This document shows, piece after piece, positions 34,890-44,539 of a stretch of 64,000 nucleotides of DNA. The stretch's first letter is position 1. Every line of letters begins with the position of its first letter. The notes below the pieces were generated by a model, which searched no databases, was not told the DNA's origin, and worked only from the letters and a program-made list of their open reading frames with translations. A program made the position numbers and the translations under genes. The DNA is from Acanthaster planci (lineage: Eukaryota; Echinodermata; Asteroidea; Valvatida; Acanthasteridae), in contig NW_019091369.1 in NCBI RefSeq assembly GCF_001949145.1, positions 2,926,570-2,990,569 of the forward strand, in the 5' to 3' direction.

Positions 34890-35279
34890 ATGGCTTTGGA
34901 GGACAATTACAAGAATGCAATCATCATTGATGCGGTCATACTCGGCACGATTTTGGTGTCGGCTACCGTGCTGTCCTTGCTATGTAAAAAATACTACAGG
35001 CCAGGCCGTTGTATGTTCCTGGGTAGGAACACACGCCACGATGACAATGAACTGATCGAACCACAGGGCACCAGCGAAGCCAACGGATCAGAGGGGACGA
35101 ACAGCGGGGCAAATAATAACGCATTCCAGTCAACAGAGGGCGTTGTAGAGCATCAAGCTGGTGAGCGGGATACCAAGAACGAGAAGACGACACGCACTCT
35201 TGCTGAGATGGCGGAAGGAAAACAGCCCGAGACGAAAGTGGTATTAAATGATCAAGTCGTCGTTGAGATTAATGAGTGA
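34890..35279 (+). CDS. Small single-pass membrane protein with Asp in the membrane segment
   Basis: 129 codons from the ATG at 34890 (GCTATGG); an in-frame TGA lies upstream at about 34854. Only nine residues (MALEDNYKN) precede a hydrophobic stretch at about 9-32 that contains Asp14. It is followed by CKKYYRPGR, so by the positive-inside rule the N terminus faces out and the 95-residue hydrophilic tail is cytosolic. There is no Ig domain and no signal peptide, and the tail has no tyrosine motif beyond the KKYY at the membrane. The buried acid recalls signalling adaptors that pair with receptors, but no ITAM is visible. The membrane segment resembles that of receptor E (IIAID...LG), so it could descend from an E-like gene that lost its ectodomain. 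A broken relative lies at 36963-37280. Function unknown. Confidence 0.55.
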   Translation: MALEDNYKNAIIIDAVILGTILVSATVLSLLCKKYYRPGRCMFLGRNTRHDDNELIEPQGTSEANGSEGTNSGANNNAFQSTEGVVEHQAGERDTKNEKTTRTLAEMAEGKQPETKVVLNDQVVVEINE

Positions 35280-35499
35280 TTGACGCCAAACTGAACCGTG
35301 AATGTGCACTTGACGTCTTGTTGATCAATAGATAGAGGGCGCACATCAAGTAGCAACGTTCACAGGGGGCGGGGACAGTGAAACCGAGTCAAACAGAAAT
35401 GACCCACAGACGGAGATTCTAATTCAGTGCGAAATAATGTCGGATAAAACCCACGTTGATCTCATAGTGAAACTGACCGAATGGACTGCTCAAATTATA

Positions 35500-35667
35500 C
35501 GGGCGTTTCACAACAGTGCGCCTCCGTGAGTTTGCAACACGTTGGCCAATCACAATGCGCGAAATCTGTCGACTTAGTGCGCGTTTGGAAAGGGCCGACA
35601 GATTTCGCGCATGGTGATTGGCCAACGCGTTGAAAACTCTTGGAGGTGCATTATTGTGAATTGCCCG
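35500..35667. mobile_element. Foldback MITE, family 1, copy 2 (TA-flanked)
   Basis: A palindromic element beginning CGGGCGTTTCACAACAGTGC and ending TTATTGTGAATTGCCCG, flanked by TA on each side, with the same core as the copy at 26939: AAATCTGTCGACTTAG, GCGTTTGGAAAGGG and CCGACAGATTT. It is 168 bp against 152 bp in the first copy, which lacks about 16 bp of the right arm. Confidence 0.88.
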
Positions 35668-36962
35668 TATTCAAGAATCAACTAGATGCCAATTCAAACG
35701 TTAGCTTTATTGTAAATACCACAATTTACTAGAAAAAATCAACATACAGTTGTAGGCCTACAAGTGTAGTAACATACATTCGATGCAATATGTTGTGTTG
35801 AATGAGGATACATTTTTTTTAAATGTCTCATAGCAGTTTCCAAGGACAGATTATAGCAGTGTTGTGTAATACTCTACAAATGCGATGAGGTACAGATGGA
35901 CGGTACAGCAATTGCTCAGATTACACGCATGCTTAAAACATGATCATTAATAACACACGAATGTACAACCCCTGACTTATTGATGTGGCCTTTTTACTGC
36001 CAGAAATGACAAACCGTAGAGTGCAAAACCATTTTGTTCATTGTTTTATTTTTGTATGTAGCTTTTTATTGTTAATTTTCAGTTTAGTTATACAAGCTGA
36101 TCGTAAATGTCGTAAAACTACAACCAGATTGGAAAAAGAATAGATCGTAAGCATGATGGTTGATTTCTTTCTATAATTTCTCGGTAACATTGCGTATTGC
36201 ATTTGGTAACAAGGTCACAATCCTGGGGAAATAAAGTGTAAAATTTCGATTTAGTCGTGCGCGTGCATGTTGTGATCACATTTGTAATACAGCCATAAAC
36301 TCCACATCACACTTGGCTCATTACACAACCTTTGGAACAATAAAAGTTCAACCACGTGACGCTGAATTTCAAAGTCTAACTTCATATTGGTAATTAATCT
36401 GACCATATTCAGATGACACAATAGTAACAACAGTCAACAGTTAGTTGCCTTCAACATCTTTTTTACACCCTCTGACAACTCAGAAACAAGTCTAATCCTA
36501 CAGTGAATCGACTCGTGATTTGCAATGAAAATAGAAGTGGGCGTAACAAGTTCATTTCCTGGTCCTTTCTGTTGGCTGTGCCGATTAACGGAACACACAG
36601 GTAACTCCAGGCTGTATAATGAGAAGGAAGAAAAATCGGGATAAGTCTGTGAATACGTGCGTGCCAGTCTGAACGGCACACTATGTATGTGAACTTCTCT
36701 TGTGTGTCTGTCCACGACTCAGCTAGCTCTGAGTATTCTTCAATTGTCAGGCAAGGCTTCGTTGTTACGTGGACTAAGCACTCAAAGTACATGTACATGT
36801 ATACATGTACCAGTGTTTTGACCACAGCAGTTCGACTGAATATTTCCTCGCTGAAAAGGTGCTTATGGCTTGTGACCCTGACACTGCGATTTAGTGGGCA
36901 AGGCCTAGGGACCTGCTTCTGCGGGAAGACTAGTAGGACGGTATTTGTCCTTGTTCGCCACG
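35668..36962. other. Intergenic stretch, no gene recognised
   Basis: Between the family 1 MITE and the broken small membrane gene. Contains an ACATGTACATGTATACATGT simple repeat around 36790-36810. Open frames on both strands at 36434-36825 overlap each other and look like chance. Confidence 0.4.
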
Positions 36963-37280
36963 ATGTCTTTAAGCTACATCGAGCGAGTTCTCATCATCGA
37001 CTTGATTTCCTTGGCCTGTTTTTTAGTCACTGCATTGGCGATAACCTTTTTGCTGAAGATGTTCGGTTAAGACGATTGTTGCCTCTAATTGGTTAAAAGG
37101 CGTGACCCAGGCGAAGAGACTGTGTCGCCTGGACAGGAATTATCGAGTGAAATCGACGAGACTCGTATGATAAACATCGGGACAGATAAAAACTACCAAT
37201 CAGTCAACAGAGGGCGTTTAAATCAGAACCGAGAGGGACAGAGGGAGAGGCAGCGTTATCAAGGAAATGGCACAAAATGA
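36963..37280 (+). pseudogene. Broken relative of the small membrane gene
   Basis: The ATG at 36963 gives a 35-residue peptide that is almost only a membrane segment (SYIERVLIIDLISLACF...), with Asp13 in the position of Asp14 in the gene at 34890, then TAA at 37068. Downstream, the 18-base AGTCAACAGAGGGCGTT(T/G)-containing stretch at 37202 is shared with 35131 in the intact gene. There the intact frame (QSTEGV) would be met by a stop, and the frame of the ATG instead runs open from 37089 to 37280. I read it as a decayed duplicate with at least one nonsense change and a frameshift. A genuinely short 35-residue membrane peptide cannot be excluded. Confidence 0.4.
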
Positions 37281-37490
37281 GCCGATATTTCTGTAATTGT
37301 AAATTCCAAAACTGAAACGAGTTGTTTGTCGTTGGAAACAGGATGAAGATGACACACGAGGATTTCTACACACAGTGTCAGCAGTTCTGTAACAAATAGC
37401 GACTCTTGTAGAATCATTTCTTATGATCTGGCTTCAGCAATTTGGACCTGATTCCTGCTTGAAGTTTTACTTTTCGACCAGGTGTCACTT

Positions 37491-37570
37491 CAGCACCGCA
37501 CACAGCGGTTGAATGTTCACCTGTAGTGTCCAGCACCGCACACAGCAGGTGAATGTTCACCTGTAGGCTG
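37491..37570. repeat. Two-copy 40-bp tandem repeat
   Basis: CAGCACCGCACACAGC(G/A)G(T)TGAATGTTCACCTGTAG-type units begin at 37491 and 37531 and are almost identical. Each unit contains TTCACCTG, and the second also contains CAGGTGAA, giving E-box-like inverted half sites. Confidence 0.75.
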
Positions 37571-39140
37571 TAGTGGTCTTTTTCCCTTCAAAAATCCATA
37601 AACTACGGGCAGCGTTTACCGTGGACATGAACAGAAAGATGTGTCCTTCCAAATCGAAGTACATTGTACAATGAAAGGGCGGGGTCACTGACGCCCCCTC
37701 TCAGAACGCCTATTTTCCTTGAGATTTTTGTATATTTACTCGATCCGCTTCTTGAGCAATGACCATATATTATCGTCGCCTGTGGATCAGTGGTCGGTTT
37801 TGAAACTTTAACCATTGTTTGAAAATTATTTTAGCCAAGGTGACCGAATTTTTATTTTTTAATCTTTGTATTTGAGTAGAGCAATTATGAAAATGGTCAG
37901 TGATACAAGTAGGGATGAAGAATCAGAGAGCAAACTGCAGATATGACAAAAATGCATTCTTGCATATTCGTCAAATCTGCAGTTTGCTTGTGATGCAGTT
38001 TGCTAGTGATGAACTGAATTTCATTTTCTATCTATTTGTACCTCAGATAACTCAGCCCACATTTCATGCAGGTCACACTTTGCTAGATCATCTCCGGGGA
38101 TTTGGAACCAGTCTATTTACTTCCTGTCGTTGTATATTGTTGGACCAAAAATGTAACAAAAATCTAATGATCATTTTACACAATTTTGCCAAAAATCAAT
38201 GAGATTATTCAAAGGTTCACAAAACTATATATGGAAACAATTTGAGGTGTCTGAAAATTGAAACAGACCACCATATTGTTTTTGAGCAAGTTATCCTCTG
38301 TCAATATGCCATATTAATCTTGTCAAGTTAATACCACGATAATGATTTGAGGAACCATTTAGCAGAGGAAACCCCATGTACGACGGCTGTTTTCAGTATT
38401 GTCTTAAATCTTGATGTCAGAGACAAAACGTTTGTGAATTAGAGTTTAGCATCAACAACATAATAGGCAAACGTCCGGTAGAAATAATTATACAAGTATT
38501 GTCTTAGATACATTGCCAACTAAAATGCTGTTATAAAATGGTTTCAAACATAACAAAACACGGAACAGCCGTCGACGCTAGAATTTTGGTTAGAGGTCGA
38601 GATCGTTGAAGCATTACTTCTCTGAAAAGTCTTCTATAGCAACGCGCGTTAACACGTCGCTATGTGACGCTGTGGCCGTATGCTAATGCTGTTTAATAAT
38701 GGACGGCATTGAAAATTACTAGGCCTAATGCAGCTCAAATTGTGCGTGCTATCATCATATTCTGCATTTTTGTGCTAAGATGATTTCCGTGGAGACACCT
38801 GGATCTTTCTGGAGAAGAAATCTGTCAAAAGAGTGACCGTATCGGGGTTGACTTTCGGCTCGTCAGACGTGTAGAGAGGAAAATTGTCTCTCGTTATTGA
38901 TGACTTTACCTGGCATGAAAGCGACAGGTGTGCCGTCGAACACAATGCCAGTGCAGCCGGTCTTTGTTCAACTCAAAATGGCGCTGCATTGTGTACAGGT
39001 ATTCACACGATTTTAACGTTTCTGCCAGCCACAGGACAGCATCGCGTTTCATGTAAAACGATAAGGGCGAGCACTTTATTGAGCTAATAAGAGATCTGAT
39101 TTCTTCAATTGCTGAATATCTGTGCATCTTGTGACTTAAG
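37571..39140. other. Upstream region of receptor F, no gene recognised
   Basis: AT-rich intergenic DNA. A + strand frame at 37900-38202 has no recognisable domain. The last 500 bp before F are richer in GC and probably hold its promoter. Confidence 0.4.
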
Positions 39141-41108
39141 ATGGGAACAGCACAGTTTAATGCGATGAGGAGAAAGTGTTTTCGGTTGGTTATTTTTCTG
39201 ATGGTTAAAGTATTGGTTCGAAATGTTGCGGGCCAGGAGCAACACTTCGTTAATGAACCTCGAAACACATACATTCTACCCGGGGAGAGCGCAACGCTGT
39301 ACTGCCGCGTGGCTAACAAGACCGGGATCCTCTTTTGGGAGAAGGACTCCACCATCCTCTTCAAGGAAAATGGCCCTGAGGCCGGGCTCTCCGGGCCGTC
39401 GACTTCCTGGGCTGTTTTTGGCGATGCTTCCCAGGGAGAATACAACCTCCAGCTGTTAGGGGTCAGTAAAAGCGACCAGGGGTCGTATGTGTGTATGGTC
39501 ACCTCCTCCTCAGGTCCCAAGGCGGCGAACCTGACCTCCTCGGAAGCGCTCCTGACCGTCCTGGACCTGCCCACCGACGGGGCTCCCTTGTGCGTGTTAA
39601 GCATTCGGGATGCACTCACCGAAGACGACGTGGTGGACCTGACGTGTGCCTACCACAGCAACCCCTCCACCGAAACCACGCTGACGTGGGAGAGGCTCAA
39701 CACGCCCGCCGATCTCTCCAATTCTCGGCAGGTATTGCGAGATGACGGCTACCTCATCAAGAGACACACTGTCACACTGAGCGCGCAGGACGACGCCGAT
39801 TCCTACCAGTGCATAGCATCGTCACCAGGTAAGGAGTCCTCGTCCTGCACCACGGGCTTTCTGAGCATAAGGCACCGTCCCATCATCACCATCTCCCCCT
39901 TGTTTCTCCCGGCCAAGGCGGGCGATGATGTTCGCTTCACTTGCAGCCTGACTACAGCGAACCCGCCCACCGTCACTTTTCAGTGGTACTACAGCGGTGC
40001 CGCTGTCACCACCTCCTCCACTGGGATTGACCTCATCCAGACACCGGGAGGAGATTCTCAGATCCTTGTCAACAACTTGGTGGACCAATTGGGCGGTATT
40101 CCCGTCGTTTGTGAGGCTACAAACGAGGTGGGTTCAACGACAGTTGAAGCTATGATAAGCTTTGAAGAAACCCAAATAGCCACCATATCCAGAGAAGAAC
40201 TCATCCTCTGGTTGGTGCCCATGTCAGTGATGGTAGCGATCGTGGTTCTGTTGATCTTCCTTGCCATAGCGGTGCTGGACTGCCGTCCGTTTTGCCACAC
40301 CTTCTGCAACAAAAGCCGCCGACCACTCTCTCCCGATCGCAGTATGAACAGCACCTGGTCGGCGGCCGAGAACTTCGGCATGTCGCCATCACCGATGGTA
40401 CGCAGACTGAGCGACGCAGATTCCACAGACTTTTACGTGACTCGGGCAATCAGGACATCGCGCCCGGATGATGATACTCGAGATAATAACACCTCGCATG
40501 AGAGCCGAGCACGCTTCGATCGCAACGCTAACCATCGTCCGCAGAGAACGCCGTCGCCCAACTATCGTAACTGTTCTCCCGACGACGGTACCTCTCCACG
40601 GAATACGCATATCCCATCGCAAAACTATTACCACTCCACCCCAATTGGTAGACCGCTCATCATAAGTGATGAGTCCAGACGTTCAGGTACCAGGCATCAT
40701 TACGAGCAGCGTCGACCGAGGAATGAAAGAACGAGGGACCACTATCGACGCAGCGGCCAGCCATCCAACAGCGGTAGTCAGCCGGCCGACTCAGAAATCA
40801 GAAGCGCAACACGGAACTCCGCCCTGTCCGATTCCGGACTGGACTTCAACGCGTCGTGCTCGATAGACTCCCGGAGTCCCACCCCCCGAGACGACCTTGT
40901 CGTGTACGCTCAGATTATGCAGAACCGTACTGGCCACATCGAGTCCGGTCGCAACCAGAGCTCTGCGTCTCGGACGGAGAATACGTCCTTGGAATTACCG
41001 CCTGGGACCCCGCTACCATCGAGTTCAACGTCCCACCAGCGTTCAACACTCGACGTACCCACTGAGGGAATGCATCGAGCTCATTCAGTAGAACTCCCCA
41101 TGTCGTGA
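39141..41108 (+). CDS. Receptor F: intronless Ig-superfamily type I membrane protein, three Ig domains, long ITIM-bearing tail
   Basis: 655 codons from the ATG at 39141 (AAGATGG). A long signal peptide, about 1-31, with cleavage before Gln32. Ig1 has C55, W66, C118 with GDASQGEYNLQL and SDQGSYVC. Ig2 has C169, W183, C224 framed by C151 and C236. Ig3 has C268, W282, C324. Membrane segment about 354-379, then CRPFCHTFC as a likely acylated cluster. The 275-residue tail is Arg/Ser/Asn-rich and probably disordered. It includes NYRN (Y475) and, near the end, LVVYAQI (V587-x-Y589-x-x-I592), a textbook ITIM consensus of the kind that recruits SH2 phosphatases in vertebrate inhibitory receptors. It has the longest tail of the cluster. 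A 237-codon frame on the opposite strand at its start is a shadow. Confidence 0.9.
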   Translation: MGTAQFNAMRRKCFRLVIFLMVKVLVRNVAGQEQHFVNEPRNTYILPGESATLYCRVANKTGILFWEKDSTILFKENGPEAGLSGPSTSWAVFGDASQGEYNLQLLGVSKSDQGSYVCMVTSSSGPKAANLTSSEALLTVLDLPTDGAPLCVLSIRDALTEDDVVDLTCAYHSNPSTETTLTWERLNTPADLSNSRQVLRDDGYLIKRHTVTLSAQDDADSYQCIASSPGKESSSCTTGFLSIRHRPIITISPLFLPAKAGDDVRFTCSLTTANPPTVTFQWYYSGAAVTTSSTGIDLIQTPGGDSQILVNNLVDQLGGIPVVCEATNEVGSTTVEAMISFEETQIATISREELILWLVPMSVMVAIVVLLIFLAIAVLDCRPFCHTFCNKSRRPLSPDRSMNSTWSAAENFGMSPSPMVRRLSDADSTDFYVTRAIRTSRPDDDTRDNNTSHESRARFDRNANHRPQRTPSPNYRNCSPDDGTSPRNTHIPSQNYYHSTPIGRPLIISDESRRSGTRHHYEQRRPRNERTRDHYRRSGQPSNSGSQPADSEIRSATRNSALSDSGLDFNASCSIDSRSPTPRDDLVVYAQIMQNRTGHIESGRNQSSASRTENTSLELPPGTPLPSSSTSHQRSTLDVPTEGMHRAHSVELPMS

Positions 41109-42192
41109 GAACCATATATGTACATGTACTTGTACTGAGATTTACTCCTTTGAAAGGAAAGGATGGGTGTTTATAACTAAACATGTTAACAACACGTGTC
41201 TGACAGCGTGTCTTTCGCGAACATCGATTTGGGTACTTACATTCTTTCTCACAATCAGACTACTGCAGTCACAAGGTTTCACAGTCGAATTGAACTGGCA
41301 TCTTTTTATAAAATATTCAATTGATCTCGTTTGGAAAAAAGACCGGTACAGTATTTTTGAGGGAAGAGAACAAAAACAAACAAACAAACAAACAAAAACC
41401 CAAAGGCGATTTTGATATTTTGATGGGCGAAATATGATATTTTGGGGCTTCGCTAAACCACCATGTTGGAAATGTGACACGAAAAGAAAAGGCATGTATG
41501 TTTATGAAAGCTAAGCTGTAAGATGCTTCACTGGAATACTTAATTCAGTACCGTGCAAAAGTAAATTTCATAAAATGATAAGGTCGGTGAGAGTTCTGTT
41601 TCCTAACTCGACTGAAGGCATCGCACCCTAAAATTTACATACCTGAGTCTTCAAATAATGAAGTTAGCGCATCACTTCGAAGAAGGAGTTGGGGTAGTTA
41701 TAATCGACAATGTAATTCAAAACGCGTGTGTGGGTATGCAGTAGAATTGGACGATATAGTCAATTTTTTACAGACAGTTATACATGTACGGGAAAATAAG
41801 CTTGTTTATTGTGGTACTCTTTTCATGCAAGTTTGCATTGTCAATTTTTGGTATGGTAGTCTAGAGTGACCCGTTTCTTTGAGTTTGTAATCATTTGGTC
41901 GGTTTTCTTTGCGAAACTTTCACTACATTGTACAGTTGATGTAAGTTATAAATATTGCTCTAATGGTGAGGTTTATTTGAAACTGAAATTGCTATAACAA
42001 ACGAATGCTGCGTTTTTAATCAAAGTGATGGCAATAGTATTTTGCTTGCATAATTTGTCAGTTCTTTTGTAGAGTTTTCGAATTCACAATAAATGTACAT
42101 TGAACGTAGAGTTTCAAACTAATGCACAAGTAAAATGTAAATGGAATATTTTCAGTCTTATTACAGATTTGACGATATAATTTTGCAATTCT
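41109..42192. other. Downstream flank of receptor F
   Basis: 3' UTR and intergenic DNA. A (CAAA)n microsatellite lies at 41371-41397. No gene recognised. Confidence 0.4.
41371..41397. repeat. (CAAA)n microsatellite
   Basis: An uninterrupted run of CAAA units bounded by CAAAAA at both ends. Confidence 0.9.
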
Positions 42193-42446
42193 GCGTCATT
42201 CTATAAATTTGGGGTCCAAAGTGTGACATTTTTCGGTCCCTGTTCCCTCCGACATGTATACCCTCTGATATGTTTGATAAGAAATGTATCACTGAAATTG
42301 ATGTCAAACTATTTTTATTTGTCTGGCAGGTTAGTTGCAATACTTATTCAATCTTGGAAAACAATGAGTTCTAAACATTAAAAATCATATGCCAGACGTA
42401 ACAAGGACGGGAAAGAAATTGGACCCCAAATTTATAGAATGACCCA
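42193..42446. mobile_element. Foldback MITE-like element, family 2, copy 2
   Basis: The left end GTCATTCTATAAATTTGGGG and the right end CCCCAAATTTATAGAATGAC are reverse complements. The interior matches the copy at 4404-4661 in reverse orientation. No coding capacity. AATT lies outside both ends, a possible target duplication. Confidence 0.8.
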
Positions 42447-42802
42447 ATTTCGATCAAATTTAAAACCATGAAAAATCACGCGATTGTTTTTGTGTCTGCT
42501 ACTGCTCAAATTATGTAATACTAATAAAAATTACAACGTAGTTATAAAAAACACCCCATCCCCTTTAATATTGGTACACTGCAATTCGATTTCTATTTGC
42601 TCTGCTTTTCGAGAAGATTATGTGTCATTGAAAATAAACATTTTTGATAATTGGTGAAACTTTTGACAAAGTTTTACTTTTTTCCCCTCTTTTTGAGGGG
42701 CAACAAATATTCGTCAGGCTTGTGTCGCTGTGCATACCGATTGTTCAGGGTGTTGTGTAGGTATTGAACCAGACCTTTTTAGGCGTATCTGTACTGATGA
42801 GA

Positions 42803-43079
42803 GGTGTGGCCCAGTGGTTAGGGATCCGAACTCCTAATCGCAGGGTCGGGGTTCAAATCCAGCCATGGCCACGATCTTAGACAAGTCACTTCGTCATCTC
42901 TTCGTCCAGGAGTATAAATGGGTGCGGCAGACGGTTGTTGCGAATGATTAACCATTTGTTCCTGAAATGACAGAATCATGCTGTATATACCCCCTGGGGA
43001 GCGGAGATGTTGTTTCAGGAAAGATCACCTTGAGAGGGCGGTATTCTCTAACAGTTGTAAGACAGTGCCTGCTATGAAT
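42803..43079 (+). mobile_element. tRNA-derived SINE
   Basis: The head at 42803-42872 is tRNA-like: box A TGGCCCAGTGGTTAGGG, anticodon-loop-like CTCCTAA (which would fit an Arg-CCU origin) and box B GGTTCAAATCC. It runs directly into GACAAGTCACTTCGTCATCT...ATAAATGGGT, a conserved-core style seen in many metazoan SINEs, and then a 3' part with CTTGAGAGGGCGGTATTC. A functional tRNA is unlikely because the acceptor ends pair poorly. The 3' end is approximate. Confidence 0.75.
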
Positions 43080-44539
43080 TGCCTCGCACGTAAGTACATA
43101 CAATCGACCATGTAATGCAATCCTATAAAATCAATTAATCTGTTGAACATTGTGAGGTGATGATTTGGACGACTTGCAGGAAGTCGAAAGCCCAACCGTG
43201 TTGATTTTCATCGTAGCAGGCAACACGTGGCGTAAATTCAGTATTTAAACTTACGTGATGTAAATCTCGGGCAAAATGAACGCGACATTGTGGCTAGTGT
43301 TGATATTTGATGGACGGTGAGAATTTTGAGAATTGCTTCCAACCAGAGTACATTTGTGCACATTCTTGAAGACAGACCTTCAGACAGACAGCATATTAAG
43401 TCTGTGATCCCACCAACAACTCGGGACATAAATGACACCGCAGATTGGCACGTAGGCTATACTCAGTAGGCCTTCTCCTGGCAATATTATTCACCCACCA
43501 TCAGACACCCCCAGTCAATCAACCTGTTGGCCCACCCAATCAATTAGGCCTCCCCCTTTGGAGTTGATATCCCACCAACACCTTCTCATTCAACCAGAGA
43601 ACTTAACACGTCTCCCCAGGCTACGCCCAAAGACAAACCCAGCCACCATCCTCCAATCTTTTCACCTCTTCATTCTATTATAGCCCCCACGCCCACACCC
43701 TGCAGAAAAGACGAGCAGTTGATATTTGTGGTCGTTGTAATTATTATTTGATTTGAAACTGTGGGCAATTGGCTTGGAGGTTTTTGAATGCGCATAATCA
43801 GCCAGAGACTATGCACTAACACGTTTTGTTTGAGCGTGCTACGGCAGTTTCACCTGTTATTGTTTCCTCTATTATTTTCCGTATTTAAAGAGGATCGTGG
43901 ATTATGAAGACAGACGGCTGTTTCCTGAGACTACTTTGAGCTGCTTGGGTATTCTGGTGGCAAACATCCTGGCAAGTGCGGAAATTTTTCCAGGCTTCGA
44001 GGGCAGAGTATGTTAGCCTTTCATCCATATTTAGAATTCAGGTGAATCTGTCGAGTTTGAAATTAATAAATGGTTCCTCGATTACTCGTCAAACAAATGC
44101 AGCATTAAGATGATTTTTCAATCCAAATTTGTAATGTTGAAAGGAAAAAACCCTTGCTACAATTTATCTGAGAAAAGGACAAACTTGGCTCTTTATTTTT
44201 CTTGAAGACCCACAGATAGCTGATGGAAATAACGATATGCCGAAGCTGGAACACACGAGGAATCTTGTTCAGCTTATGACGATATGTTTTGTATAATTTG
44301 GAAGAGAACCTACAGATTTCATTCTTTTTCTACTTGTTTATTCTGAAAGGACGTGCTTTTTTCTCACAGAGTATGACCATTCTTCCGACGAAGACGGCTT
44401 CCTTACCAACGCGTAACAGATTTTCTTTCAAATCAACTTCAACAATGAACAAAAGCTGAATTTCTATGGAAATGCATTCAGGGATGGCTGTTCCTAATGA
44501 GTAATTTTTTTCGAGGCACAGAGATTTCATGAAACAGTG
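43080..44539. other. Intergenic stretch, no gene recognised
   Basis: No convincing open frames. A C-rich, Pro-codon-like patch at 43490-43700 has stops in all frames at short spacing. Confidence 0.4.

Noticed and set aside
38906-39619. 237-codon - strand open frame
   Set aside because: Antisense to the start of receptor F, whose + strand frame has a signal peptide and Ig domains. A shadow.
42803-42872. Functional tRNA gene
   Set aside because: Poor pairing of the acceptor ends and direct continuation into a SINE body.
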